Origin: Pseudolysinimonas_A sp947085045
GTDB taxonomy: Bacteria; Actinomycetota; Actinomycetes; Actinomycetales; Microbacteriaceae
Assembly: GCA_947085045.1 (NCBI GenBank)
Contig: CAMTUU010000004.1
Coordinates: forward strand, 212,993-276,992
Reading direction: 5' to 3'
Length of the DNA stretch: 64,000 nucleotides
Shown: piece by piece, positions 1-7,713 of the stretch
Position numbering within the stretch: position 1 is the first letter of the stretch
Layout: each line of letters opens with the position of its first letter
Made by a program: the position numbers and the translations under genes
The notes under the pieces: model-generated
What the model was told of the DNA's origin: nothing
The model's database searches: none
Seen by the model: only the letters and a program-made list of their open reading frames with translations

Positions 1-1588
1 CGGAGAGCATGATGCCGTCCTCGCCGACAGGCGCGTCGAGGCCGGCGGCGTCGCGGTCGAGCACCGCGCCGAGGTTCACGTCGCGCAGCACCTGGATGCA
101 TTCGGCGTCGGTCGCGTTCGGGGCGGCGAGTTTCAGGTTGTCGCGCAGGCTTCCGGCGAGCACCGGGGCGTCCTGCTCGACGTACCCGATCTGCGCCCGG
201 AGGTCGTCACGCGCGAGCCCCCGCACATCCCGGCCGTCGAGTCGCACGACGCCGGAGTCGGGGTCGTAGAAGCGCTCGACGAGGGCGAACACCGTGCTCT
301 TGCCCGCGCCCGACGGCCCGACCAGCGCGACTCGGCTGCCCCGCGGCACCTCGAACGTCACGCCCTTGAGCACCTCGCGGATCTCGAGTGGCGGCGTGCC
401 CAGGTCATCCGTCGCATGTGTCACGGCTTGTGACGCCGCGCCGTCCGAGATCGGCGGATTGGTCGGCGCGGTCGCCTCGGCGCCCCCCGGCAGCACCGGC
501 ACGGCGTACGAGAACCGCACGTCGTCGAAGCGGATCGCGGCCGACGTCACCACCGGCCCGACGGGCTCGATCAACGCGTCGCCTTCGGTCTCCGACGGGA
601 TGGCGATGATCTCCTGGATGCGACCGAGGGCGCCGAGCGCCTGGTTGACCGAGTTGACGGCGCCGAAGACCGAGCCGAGCGGCCCGACCAGCATGAACAG
701 GAAGAGGATGAAGGTCACCAGCGACGCGATCGTGATGTCGCCGGTCGCGACCCGGTACCCACCGACGCCGATGACGACGAGCAGCGCGACCTGGAGTGCG
801 ATGCCGGCGATCGGTACGACCATCGCCGAGATCCGTGCGACCTTGAAGCCGGCACGCTTCGCGGCCTCGGCCTCGACGAGGATCGCCTCGGTCTCCCGCT
901 CGGTCGCGCCCGACGCCCGCACGGTGCGGATGGCGCTGATCGAGCGTTCGACGGCCGACGCGAGGTTGCCGACGCGTTCCTGTTGCTCCTTCGACGCCGG
1001 ACGGATGCGCGACGAGAGCAGCACGCCGCTGCCGAGCGCGAGGACGACGACGGCGAGGGTCAGCCCGAGCAGGATCGGGTCGACGAGCAGCATCCCGACG
1101 ATCGATCCGATGAAGATGATCGAGCCGCCGAGGGCATCCAGGAGTCCCTGCGTGATCACCGCGTAGAGCAGGGTCGTGTCGGAGCCGACGCGTGAGACGA
1201 GATCGCCGGTGCGGCGGCGGTCGAACTCCGGAATCGGCAGGCGCAGCATCCGGCGCACGAGGGCGCGGCGGGCGGAGAACACGACCGAGGTGCCGATGCG
1301 CTGCAGCAGGTAGTGCTGAAAACCGCCGAGGATCGCGCCGACGACGACGAGTCCGACGAGCAGCCAGACGAGCATCCCGAGCGCGTCGCCGGCCTCGATG
1401 ACGCTGATGATCTGCCCGGCCAGCAGCGGTTGTGCGAGGGATGCGCCGGCGCCGACGAGGCTGAGGAGCAGCGCGACGACGAGGAGTCCGCGGTGCTCGA
1501 GGATGTAGGGCAGGAGCTGCCGGAAGGATGCTCGCGGTCCGCCGGTGGGGACGCGACGGCGCAGCAGTCCGCCTCGGGTGTCGCTCAT
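1..1588 (-). CDS. ABC exporter, fused membrane and ATPase domains (3' end missing)
   Basis: Half-transporter of the multidrug/lipid exporter type (ABCB-like). Reading leftward from ATG at 1588, the protein begins MSDTRGGLLRRR, has a six-helix type-1 exporter membrane domain over about residues 30-330, then a nucleotide-binding domain with Walker A GPSGAGKST (near 300-320) and a Q-loop region (YVEQDAPVLAGSLRDNL). The gene runs off the left edge just before the LSGGQ signature, so signature, Walker B and H-loop are not visible. It starts 26 bp after the small HTH gene on the same strand and is probably co-transcribed with it, which would put export under that regulator. Such half-transporters act as dimers; the substrate cannot be read from sequence. 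Family assignment is firm, substrate unknown. Confidence 0.9.
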   Translation of the reverse strand, partial: MSDTRGGLLRRRVPTGGPRASFRQLLPYILEHRGLLVVALLLSLVGAGASLAQPLLAGQIISVIEAGDALGMLVWLLVGLVVVGAILGGFQHYLLQRIGTSVVFSARRALVRRMLRLPIPEFDRRRTGDLVSRVGSDTTLLYAVITQGLLDALGGSIIFIGSIVGMLLVDPILLGLTLAVVVLALGSGVLLSSRIRPASKEQQERVGNLASAVERSISAIRTVRASGATERETEAILVEAEAAKRAGFKVARISAMVVPIAGIALQVALLVVIGVGGYRVATGDITIASLVTFILFLFMLVGPLGSVFGAVNSVNQALGALGRIQEIIAIPSETEGDALIEPVGPVVTSAAIRFDDVRFSYAVPVLPGGAEATAPTNPPISDGAASQAVTHATDDLGTPPLEIREVLKGVTFEVPRGSRVALVGPSGAGKSTVFALVERFYDPDSGVVRLDGRDVRGLARDDLRAQIGYVEQDAPVLAGSLRDNLKLAAPNATDAECIQVLRDVNLGAVLDRDAAGLDAPVGEDGIMLS

Positions 1589-1613
1589 GGGGGTGTCGCT
1601 TTCCCGGACGCTG

Positions 1614-1820
1614 CTAGCGGCCGTGCTTCTTGTGGACGGCTTGCTTGCTCACGCCCAGGGCGAGAGCGATCAGCTGCCAGGAGTAGCCCGCGATCCGGGC
1701 CCGCCGCACCGCGATCGTCTCCGCCTTGTCCAATTCTGTCCTGAGTTCGACGATCGCGCGCAGCGCCGCGTACGGGTCGTCCGACCCGGCCCCCTCCGCG
1801 AGTCCCGTCAACTTGTCCAC
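1614..1820 (-). CDS. Small helix-turn-helix regulator
   Basis: A 68-residue protein from GTG at 1820. The C-terminal half (about residues 42-68) reads as a helix-turn-helix: RIAGYSWQLIALALGVSKQ followed by AVHKKHGR, close to the short HTH proteins found across Actinobacteria, often beside Clp N-domain or transporter genes. The start is chosen because a -10 box TAAGGT (1828-1833) lies exactly 7 nt upstream, predicting a leaderless mRNA; no Shine-Dalgarno is present. Two identical palindromes GTCAAC-N4-GTTGAC sit on the promoter, so autoregulation is likely. The exporter gene follows at 26 bp. DNA binding is inferred from the fold; ligand or signal is unknown. Confidence 0.75.
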   Translation of the reverse strand: MDKLTGLAEGAGSDDPYAALRAIVELRTELDKAETIAVRRARIAGYSWQLIALALGVSKQAVHKKHGR

Positions 1821-1823
1821 GAC

Positions 1824-1867
1824 GTCAACCTTAGTTGACGCGCCGGCGAAGGTCAACCTGGGTTGAC
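1824..1867 (-). promoter_or_regulatory. Promoter with twin operators for the HTH-exporter operon
   Basis: Two palindromes with the same half-sites, GTCAAC-N4-GTTGAC, lie at 1824-1839 and 1852-1867, centres 28 bp apart (close to three helical turns). On the minus strand they coincide with a -35 TTGACC (1856-1851), a 17-bp spacer and a -10 TAAGGT (1833-1828), 7 nt before the GTG at 1820. A dimeric repressor on either site would cover a core promoter element. The palindromes are seen directly; that the adjacent HTH protein is the ligand is inference. Confidence 0.7.
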
Positions 1868-1876
1868 GTACGAGGG

Positions 1877-2656
1877 TCAGGCCGTCGACCCGCCGACCGA
1901 ACAGCCCGTCGCCGAGAACCGCTCCGCCCAGGCCCCGTTCGGCGCCCCGAGCTCCTCGCCGAGCGGGGTGAGGGCCGAGGCGCAGGCGGTGAACGCGACG
2001 TCCGACGCCCCGAGGTCGCCGGGCAGCACGGCGCTGAGCCCGAAGTCGTGGACCGTCCACCCGGTGAACGACGCGAGATCGTCGACGCCGCCGATGTCCT
2101 GCGGGATGCCGAGGTACAGAGTGCCCTCGCCGAGGCCGTCGAGCACGGTCGGCTGCGAGCACCTCGGCACCGCCAGGCCGTCGAAGACGCCGCTGGCGTC
2201 GGCTTCCACCTGGCGCAGGCCGTCACCCGCGACGTTCGTCGAGCCGACCTCCGGGTTCGGCTGCGGCAGCACGGCGAGGGTGAGGTCGTCGGGCCACTCC
2301 CCGTCGCGGCCCGTCAACCGGATGTCGACCTGGCTGAAGGTGAAGCCCCGGCCCTGCACGACGCTGCCGTCCACCTCGCCGACGCACCGGGCGACCGTCG
2401 CGGCCACGGCATCCGCCGCCTCGGGCACCATCCACGGCAGCGCCGCATGCACGATCACCGCGAGGTCGGCGGTGGCGCCGTTGGGAGCGGTGAGGATGCC
2501 GACCAGCCCGAGCACCGCGTCCTCGGGGAGATCCAGCGCGGCCGGCTTCTCGGCGGGGACGGTCGCCGTCGGGGTCGGTGCCGCGTCGCCGCCCGTGCCG
2601 CACGCGGTGAGCAGCGCGACGACCGTGAGGCCGACGACCGCAGCTCGGACGCGCAT
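1877..2656 (-). CDS. Secreted lipoprotein, function unknown
   Basis: 259 residues from ATG at 2656. The N-terminus is a lipoprotein signal: hydrophobic stretch then TVVALLTAC with the lipidated Cys at residue 19, followed by a Thr/Pro/Ala-rich linker (GGDAAPTPTATVPAEKP). The mature part has several Cys and no motif I recognise. A -10 TACGCT (2663-2668) six nt upstream of the ATG predicts a leaderless transcript; the GGGAGG directly against the ATG is too close to act as a normal ribosome site. It is tail-to-promoter with the HTH gene (10 bp beyond the second operator), so the operators may affect readthrough but not this gene's own start. An extracytoplasmic anchored role is likely; no function is proposed. 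Confidence 0.7.
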   Translation of the reverse strand: MRVRAAVVGLTVVALLTACGTGGDAAPTPTATVPAEKPAALDLPEDAVLGLVGILTAPNGATADLAVIVHAALPWMVPEAADAVAATVARCVGEVDGSVVQGRGFTFSQVDIRLTGRDGEWPDDLTLAVLPQPNPEVGSTNVAGDGLRQVEADASGVFDGLAVPRCSQPTVLDGLGEGTLYLGIPQDIGGVDDLASFTGWTVHDFGLSAVLPGDLGASDVAFTACASALTPLGEELGAPNGAWAERFSATGCSVGGSTA

Positions 2657-2789
2657 CCTCCCAGCGTAGGCGCGCGGCCCGCAACCGCCGCCCCCGCCAG
2701 CAGACCGCCGCGGTCGACGACGATGCGCACGGAGCCTGCGGTCGCTGTTCTCGGACTGACTCCCAGGTCGCTCCGACGAGGATGAGGCC

Positions 2790-3539
2790 GTGCCGTTCAC
2801 CCCGATCCACGCGATCGTCGCGCTGCCGTTCGCCCGCACGCCGCTTCCCGCGGGGGCCGTCGCGGTCGGGGCGATGGCGCCCGACCTGCCGCTGTTCTTC
2901 CCGTGGGTCGGCTCGTACGAGCTGACCCACGGCTTCCCCGGAGTGCTCTGGCTCTCGCTGCCGGTGGGCACTCGTGCTCTACGCGATCTGGCGTCTCGCG
3001 ATCCGACCGGCCGCGTCGGCGCTGCTGCTTCCGGAGGCGCTGAGGGCGCGGATGCCGTGGGCCTGGGATCGCGTACAGCGGCCCGCTCGATCCGGGACCT
3101 GTTCACGCATCCCGACCGGCTCGGGTCGGCGTGGGTCCCCGCGCTCGGCGAGAAGTGGGGTCCGCTCGTCGGCACCTCGTGGCTGCAGTACGGGTCGTCG
3201 GTGGTGGGGCTCGCGGGGCTCGCGGCGTGGGCCGTGCTCGCATACCGGCGTGCGGGCCTCGTGCACCGCAGCGTCCCGACGCCGGTCGCGGTCGTGCGGC
3301 TCGTCGCGTGGAGCGCCGCCGTCGCCATGCTCGTCGGCTCGTTCGCCGTGCGGGTCGGGCTCGACGGCATCCCGACCACCTCTCAGCAGCTGCGGGACGC
3401 CGCGTTCGGCGCCGGCACCCTCGCGGGCGCGGCGATCCTCGTGATCGGCCTGCTCGCCTCGATCTTGGTCCGCCATCTGCGAAACCGGCCGCCGGAAAAC
3501 GGCAGGCACGATTCGCATACGGCGGACCGACGCGGCTAG
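2790..3539 (+). CDS. DUF4184 family membrane protein, probably frameshifted
   Basis: The first 60 residues (GTG at 2790, MPFTPIHAIVALPFARTPLP, then GAMAPDLPLFFPW) match the conserved start of DUF4184 membrane proteins. After LPVG (about 2969) the expected continuation, VLYAIWRLAIRPAASALL, is found in the next forward frame (from about 2971), while the family's later block, DLFTHPDRLGSAWVPALGEKW...WLQYGSS, is back in the original frame from about 3085. The frame between has a non-homologous, Arg/Ala-rich translation, and a loop or helix seems missing near 3075-3090. So the ORF is open throughout but likely carries a one-base insertion near 2970 and a compensating deletion. Three hydrophobic segments remain in the C-terminal half. 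The stop overlaps the convergent mutarotase gene by 4 bp. Function of the family is unknown. Confidence 0.6.
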   Translation: MPFTPIHAIVALPFARTPLPAGAVAVGAMAPDLPLFFPWVGSYELTHGFPGVLWLSLPVGTRALRDLASRDPTGRVGAAASGGAEGADAVGLGSRTAARSIRDLFTHPDRLGSAWVPALGEKWGPLVGTSWLQYGSSVVGLAGLAAWAVLAYRRAGLVHRSVPTPVAVVRLVAWSAAVAMLVGSFAVRVGLDGIPTTSQQLRDAAFGAGTLAGAAILVIGLLASILVRHLRNRPPENGRHDSHTADRRG

Positions 3540-3958
3540 ATGACGCCTTTGGTGAGCAGGAAGTCGCAGTAGGGCGCCGTCTCGAGGGTCTGCACGACGG
3601 CGAACGCGTCGCGCGCGCGCTCGTAGAAGTCGAAACGCGGGATCGCCTCGAACGTCAGATCCCGGCCCTCGGCGGCGATCGCCGCGCGCAGCACCTGGGC
3701 CTGCACCTCGTTCTCGTCGTCGGGGGAGTCCTGCGGCCCCATCCGGCCGAGCGGCTGCGGGATGAAGGTGTCGAGCGGGAACAGGCTCAGCACCGCCTCG
3801 ACGACGGGCACGATCGGCGCGGAGACCCGCACGACCGGCAGACCCGACGCGTGCGCCGGGAAGTTGCGGTCGACGATCGCGAGCACGTCGCCGTGCCCCA
3901 TGTCGTCGAGGATCTGCAGCAGCTCGCCCGACAGCAGCGGGTCGATTCCCTTGAGCAC
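3536..3958 (-). CDS. RbsD/FucU-type sugar mutarotase
   Basis: 140 residues, the usual length of FucU. The start (GTG at 3958, VLKGIDPLLSGELLQILDDMG) and the motif MGHGDVLAIVDRNFPAH are typical of the RbsD/FucU fold, in which the GHGD histidine and nearby Asp line the sugar pocket of a decameric ring. Family members interconvert anomers of fucose or ribose; which sugar is used here is not readable. The start is 4 nt after the ribH stop and no separate promoter is visible, so it should be the last gene of the riboflavin operon. Ribose-type activity would be an appealing link to ribulose/ribityl chemistry, but that is speculation. Confidence 0.8.
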   Translation of the reverse strand: MLKGIDPLLSGELLQILDDMGHGDVLAIVDRNFPAHASGLPVVRVSAPIVPVVEAVLSLFPLDTFIPQPLGRMGPQDSPDDENEVQAQVLRAAIAAEGRDLTFEAIPRFDFYERARDAFAVVQTLETAPYCDFLLTKGVI

Positions 3959-3962
3959 GGGG

Positions 3963-4433
3963 TTACATCCGAAGGTCGCGGACGATGCGCGCGGTGGCGA
4001 GGGCGGCTTCGGCGGCGCGTCCGCCGACATCCTCCTTCGACTCCGGCAAGCCGGCGCGGTCGAGTCCCTGCTGCTCGGTGTCGACGGTGAGCACTCCGAA
4101 GCCGACCGGCTTGCCGGTGTCGAGGGCCACGCGGGTGAGCCCGTCGGTCGCGGCGGCGGCGACGTACTCGAAGTGCGGGGTCTCGCCGCGCACGATCACG
4201 CCGAGGGCGACCACGGCATCCGCTCCTGCCTCGAGGGCGGCCTTGGCGACGACCGGCAACTCGAAGCTGCCGGCTACCTGGACTTCCGTCACCGTCGCAC
4301 CGCTCGCGGCCAGCACGGTGCGGGCGCCGCCGAGCAGCCCCTCCGAGATCCGCGTGTGCCACAGGCCCGAGACGATCGTGACCGTCAGGCCGGTGCCGTC
4401 GGTGTCGAGTTCGGGCATTCCTTCGCCGCTCAT
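3963..4433 (-). CDS. ribH: 6,7-dimethyl-8-ribityllumazine synthase
   Basis: 156 residues, standard for RibH. It condenses 5-amino-6-ribitylaminouracil with 3,4-dihydroxy-2-butanone 4-phosphate, the penultimate riboflavin step; the enzyme forms pentamers or 60-mer capsids in the cytoplasm. Visible family motifs are the substrate-binding VAGSFELP (about residues 53-60), GVIVRGETPHFEYV with the catalytic His (about 78-92) and GKPVGFGVLTVDT. The ATG at 4433 overlaps the ribBA stop (ATGA), implying translational coupling inside the rib operon, and the mutarotase gene follows after 4 nt. Confidence 0.97.
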   Translation of the reverse strand: MSGEGMPELDTDGTGLTVTIVSGLWHTRISEGLLGGARTVLAASGATVTEVQVAGSFELPVVAKAALEAGADAVVALGVIVRGETPHFEYVAAAATDGLTRVALDTGKPVGFGVLTVDTEQQGLDRAGLPESKEDVGGRAAEAALATARIVRDLRM

Positions 4434-5746
4434 GAGTTTCCTTCCGCTGCGGACTGCAGCCTCTCGTCCGCGAGCCGGGCGGAATCGAGGCGTGCTTCAT
4501 CGAGAGTGTCGTGGTCGGGCAGCGCGTGCCCCATCCGGTCGCGCTTCGCGTCGAGGTAGCCCTCGTTGAACTCGCCGACGCCGACGACGAGCGGCACGAG
4601 TTCGCTCACCTCGATGCCGCGCTCGCGCAACTGGCGGGCCTTCTCCGGGTTGTTGGTGAGCAGCCGCACCGACGACAGGCCGAGGTCGCGCAGGATCGCG
4701 GTCGCCGCCCCGTAGTCGCGCGCATCCGCCGGAAGGCCGAGCCGGAGGTTCGCATCGAGGGTGTCGAGCCCCTCCTCCTGCAGCTTGTACGCGCGGAGCT
4801 TGTTGATCAGGCCGATGCCGCGTCCCTCGTGACCACGCAGGTACACGACGACGCCGCCGTCATCCCGGATGCGTTCGAGCGCCGCGTCGAGTTGCGGACC
4901 GCACTCGCACTTCAGCGACCCGAACGCCTCGCCGGTCAGGCACTCGGAGTGCACGCGCGCGAGGGTGCCGTCGGCCGGCGCCCCGCTGATCCACGCGACG
5001 TGGTCGGCGCCGGTCGAGCGGTCCCGGTAGGCCCGCACCCGGAAGGTGCCGTGCGCCGTCGGCACGTTCGTCTCGACCTCGAAGCTGACGCGAGCCGTCT
5101 CCGGGATCTCGATCACGGCCGTCGGATCGGACTCGCACTTTCGCTCCTCCATGAACCGGATGAGCTCCTCGATCGTGATGACCGGCACCCCGTGCTCTGC
5201 GCCGAGCGCGATCAGCCCGGTCAGGCGCATCATCTCGCCGCCGTCCTCGACGATCTCGCCGATGACGCCGACCGGGGTCAAGCCGGCGAGTTTCAGCAGG
5301 TCGACCGTTGCCTCGGTGTGACCGTCGCGCTCGCGCACCCCGCCATCCACCGCCCGCAGCGGGATGACGTGACCCGGCCGGATGAGCGACGCGGGGGTCG
5401 ACGCGGGGTCGGCCAGCACGCGCAGGGTGTGCGCGCGGTCGGAGGCGCTGATCCCGGTCGAGAGCCGGTCGGCGGCGTCGACGCTGATCGTGTAGGCGGT
5501 GCCGCGCGGATCTTCGCTCTGCGCCCACATCGGTGGCAGGTTCAACCGGTCGGCCCACTCGTTGGGCATCGGTGCGCAGAGGTAGCCGGAGGTGTGGCGC
5601 ACCGTCCAGGCGATCCACTCCTGGCTCGCGAACTGGGCGGCGAGTACGACGTCGCCCTCGTTCTCGCGCCCCTCGTCGTCGGCGACGATGACCGGTCGGC
5701 CGTCGCGCAGCGCCTGCAGCGCCGTGGGGATGTCGGACAGTGTCAT
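4430..5746 (-). CDS. ribBA: Bifunctional DHBP synthase / GTP cyclohydrolase II
   Basis: 438 residues with two enzymes in tandem. Residues about 1-205 are 3,4-dihydroxy-2-butanone 4-phosphate synthase (acidic loop ADDEGRENEGD, later RDGHTEATVDLLKLAG), acting on ribulose 5-phosphate. Residues about 212-400 are GTP cyclohydrolase II, with the zinc-binding Cys set in HSECLTGEAFGSLKCECG and the RGHEGRGIGL loop. Together they supply both branches of riboflavin synthesis. Start ATG at 5746 overlaps the ribE stop by 4 nt. Both active-site regions look intact, so both activities are expected. Confidence 0.97.
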   Translation of the reverse strand: MTLSDIPTALQALRDGRPVIVADDEGRENEGDVVLAAQFASQEWIAWTVRHTSGYLCAPMPNEWADRLNLPPMWAQSEDPRGTAYTISVDAADRLSTGISASDRAHTLRVLADPASTPASLIRPGHVIPLRAVDGGVRERDGHTEATVDLLKLAGLTPVGVIGEIVEDGGEMMRLTGLIALGAEHGVPVITIEELIRFMEERKCESDPTAVIEIPETARVSFEVETNVPTAHGTFRVRAYRDRSTGADHVAWISGAPADGTLARVHSECLTGEAFGSLKCECGPQLDAALERIRDDGGVVVYLRGHEGRGIGLINKLRAYKLQEEGLDTLDANLRLGLPADARDYGAATAILRDLGLSSVRLLTNNPEKARQLRERGIEVSELVPLVVGVGEFNEGYLDAKRDRMGHALPDHDTLDEARLDSARLADERLQSAAEGNS

Positions 5747-6345
5747 GACTTCTCTCCTTGGAACTGAAGCATCCGCTGCACCTGGCGGGCCAGGATGTCG
5801 GTCTCGATGTTGACCCGGTCGCCCGGGACGAGCGTGCCGAGCACGGTCGCGGTGAGCGTCTCGGGGATGAGCGACACCTCGAACCAGTCGTCGCCCGCCT
5901 CACTCACGGTGAGCGAGACCCCGTTCACCGCGATCGAGCCCTTGCGCACGACCAGCGGGGCGTGCTCGGGGTCGAGCGAGAAGCGCAGCACGCGCCAGGC
6001 ATCCCCCTCCTCCCGCGTCAGCAGGGTGGCGGTGCCGTCGATGTGGCCCTGCACGATGTGGCCGCCGAGCCGGTCGCCGACGGCCGCGGCGCGCTCGAGG
6101 TCGACCTTCTGGCCGACGGTGAGCTCGCCGAGGGTGGACATCGCGATCGACACCGCCATCACGTCGGCGGTGAACCAGTCGGGCCCCTGGTCGACGACGG
6201 TGAGGCACACGCCGTCGACCGAGATCGAGTCGCCGTGCTTCGCGTCGCTCACCGCGAGCGGGGCGCGCAGGGTGAGGCGTCCGGAGTCGCCGTCGCGCTC
6301 CCAGGCGAGTACTTCGCCGAGTTCTTCGATGATGCCGGTGAACAT
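5743..6345 (-). CDS. ribE: Riboflavin synthase alpha chain
   Basis: 200 residues with the two lumazine-binding repeats that define this enzyme: the first opens with MFTGIIEELGEV, the second with GGHIVQGHIDGTA (about residue 95). It dismutates two molecules of dimethyl-ribityllumazine into riboflavin and the ribitylaminouracil that RibH reuses. Second gene of the operon; it starts directly after ribD (ribD stop at 6346) and its stop overlaps the ribBA start. In Gram-positive nomenclature the gene is ribE, in E. coli ribC. Confidence 0.97.
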   Translation of the reverse strand: MFTGIIEELGEVLAWERDGDSGRLTLRAPLAVSDAKHGDSISVDGVCLTVVDQGPDWFTADVMAVSIAMSTLGELTVGQKVDLERAAAVGDRLGGHIVQGHIDGTATLLTREEGDAWRVLRFSLDPEHAPLVVRKGSIAVNGVSLTVSEAGDDWFEVSLIPETLTATVLGTLVPGDRVNIETDILARQVQRMLQFQGEKS

Positions 6346-7374
6346 CTACGGTCCTTTCACTGCGTGCACATACAGGTCGTCGCCCAGCTGCTCGACGGCG
6401 TCGATGCGCAGCCGGCGGATGGCATCCATCGACGTGATGCCGAGCTCGCCGATCGCCAGCATCGGACCCCCGAGCAGCGCCGGCGCGAGATAGATCGCGT
6501 ACTCGTCGGCGTAGCCCGCCGCGACGACGGCGGACGCGAGCGTCGGCCCGCCCTCGACGTACACCCGGCGGATGCCGAGCCGGTGGAGGTCGTCGAGGAT
6601 GCGGGTCAGGTCGCGGGTGCGGGTCTCGAGCACGCCGCGCGGGTGTTGCCGCAGCTTCGCGGACGCCGGAATCTCCCGCTCACCCACGACGACCGGCAGC
6701 GGTTGCGCGGGCTGCAGTTCGCCGGCATCCCCGCGGGCGGTCAGCGACGGGTCGTCGGCCAGCACGGTGCCGGTGCCCACGAGGATCGCGTCGCTCTGCG
6801 CCCGCTGCTCGTGCACCTTCTGCCGCGCGGCGGCACCGGTGATCCACTGGCTGGAGCCGTCGGCGGCGGCGGCCCGCCCGTCGAGAGTGGAGGCCCACTT
6901 CACCGTCACCCACGGACGTCCGCGCCGCATCCCCTCGAGCCAGGGATGCAGCAGTGCCTCACCCTCCTCCTGCAGCGTGCCGTGGACGACCGGGATGCCC
7001 GCCTCGGCGAGACGCTCGGCGCCGTGGGCGGACGCCACCCCGGGGTCCGGGACGCCGAAGACGACCTTGCCGATGCCCGCGGCGATCAGCGCCTCCGTGC
7101 ACGGCCCGGTGCGACCCTGGTGGTTGCAGGGCTCCAGTGTGACGACAGCGGTGAGCCCCTCGGCGCCGAGCCCGTTCGCTCCGGCCACCTTGCTCAGCGC
7201 GTCGATCTCGGCGTGCGGGGTTCCGGCACCGCGGTGCCACCCTTCGGCGACGATCCGGCCGTCGGCGTCGAGCAGCACGCAGCCCACCTGCGGGTTGCCG
7301 CCGGTGAGGGGTCCGCGCACGGCGAGGTCGAGGGCGCGGCGCATCGGCGCCTCGTAGACCTGGGACTCGCTCAT
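6346..7374 (-). CDS. ribD: Bifunctional pyrimidine deaminase / reductase RibD
   Basis: 342 residues from ATG at 7374, preceded by a good ribosome site (AGGAGAG, about 7 nt away). The N-terminal zinc deaminase has HAEIDAL and PCNHQGRTGPC; the C-terminal reductase domain (about 150-342) includes WASTLDGRAAA and EGGPTLAS. It performs the second and third steps of riboflavin synthesis from the GTP cyclohydrolase II product. As first gene of ribD-ribE-ribBA-ribH-mutarotase it lies about 75 nt downstream of the FMN riboswitch and is its direct target. Confidence 0.96.
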   Translation of the reverse strand: MSESQVYEAPMRRALDLAVRGPLTGGNPQVGCVLLDADGRIVAEGWHRGAGTPHAEIDALSKVAGANGLGAEGLTAVVTLEPCNHQGRTGPCTEALIAAGIGKVVFGVPDPGVASAHGAERLAEAGIPVVHGTLQEEGEALLHPWLEGMRRGRPWVTVKWASTLDGRAAAADGSSQWITGAAARQKVHEQRAQSDAILVGTGTVLADDPSLTARGDAGELQPAQPLPVVVGEREIPASAKLRQHPRGVLETRTRDLTRILDDLHRLGIRRVYVEGGPTLASAVVAAGYADEYAIYLAPALLGGPMLAIGELGITSMDAIRRLRIDAVEQLGDDLYVHAVKGP

Positions 7375-7447
7375 CGTCTCTCCTGGATATCCAGGCGACG
7401 AGAGGGACGCGCAGCCGCCACGCTTCCGCGCGGAACGGCAGCGTGCA

Positions 7448-7570
7448 TCCTCCCATCCGGACTTTGACCGTCGGTTCCGGAATTCCACCGGATCGGCACC
7501 CCCGGGCTCATACGAGGCCGAGGGTGTTCGCGGACTATGACCGCCGGTGCGGGATTTCACCGCCCCTGGA
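7448..7570 (-). promoter_or_regulatory. FMN riboswitch (RFN element)
   Basis: Read on the minus strand, this stretch carries the conserved RFN core: it opens with GGGGCGGTGAAATCCC, ACCGGCGGT and AGTCCGCGA, continues with GATCCGGTGGAATTCCGG, and closes with ACCGACGGTCAAAGTCCGGATGGGAG. These blocks form the six-stem FMN aptamer. Between it and ribD at 7374 is a GC-rich segment with a possible hairpin (around 7390-7445) that could hide the ribosome site or end transcription when FMN binds. Recognition of the aptamer is firm; the mode of control (translation or termination) is not decided by sequence alone. Confidence 0.95.
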
Positions 7571-7590
7571 GCACGTGCTTCTCGTTCACC

Positions 7591-7596
7591 ACCCTA
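7591..7596 (-). promoter_or_regulatory. Putative -10 box of the rib operon
   Basis: On the minus strand TAGGGT lies here, placing the start of transcription near 7584, about 14 nt before the first riboswitch stem. This is the spacing expected for an RFN leader. No clear -35 hexamer is visible at 17 bp (TGCGGA at best), so this is a modest call. Confidence 0.45.
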
Positions 7597-7713
7597 CAAC
7601 TCGTCCCCGCGGCTCCGCATTCCCGGGCCCGAATCGTCGGGTGACGGCAGCGCCACCCGCGCTCCCGGCGGACGGATGCGGTGAACCGAGGTGCGGGGGT
7701 GGACCTCGCCGGG

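Noticed and set aside
7375..7447. A clear intrinsic terminator in the riboswitch expression platform
   Set aside because: Hairpins can be drawn but there is no T-run after them; sequestration of the ribosome site fits equally well.
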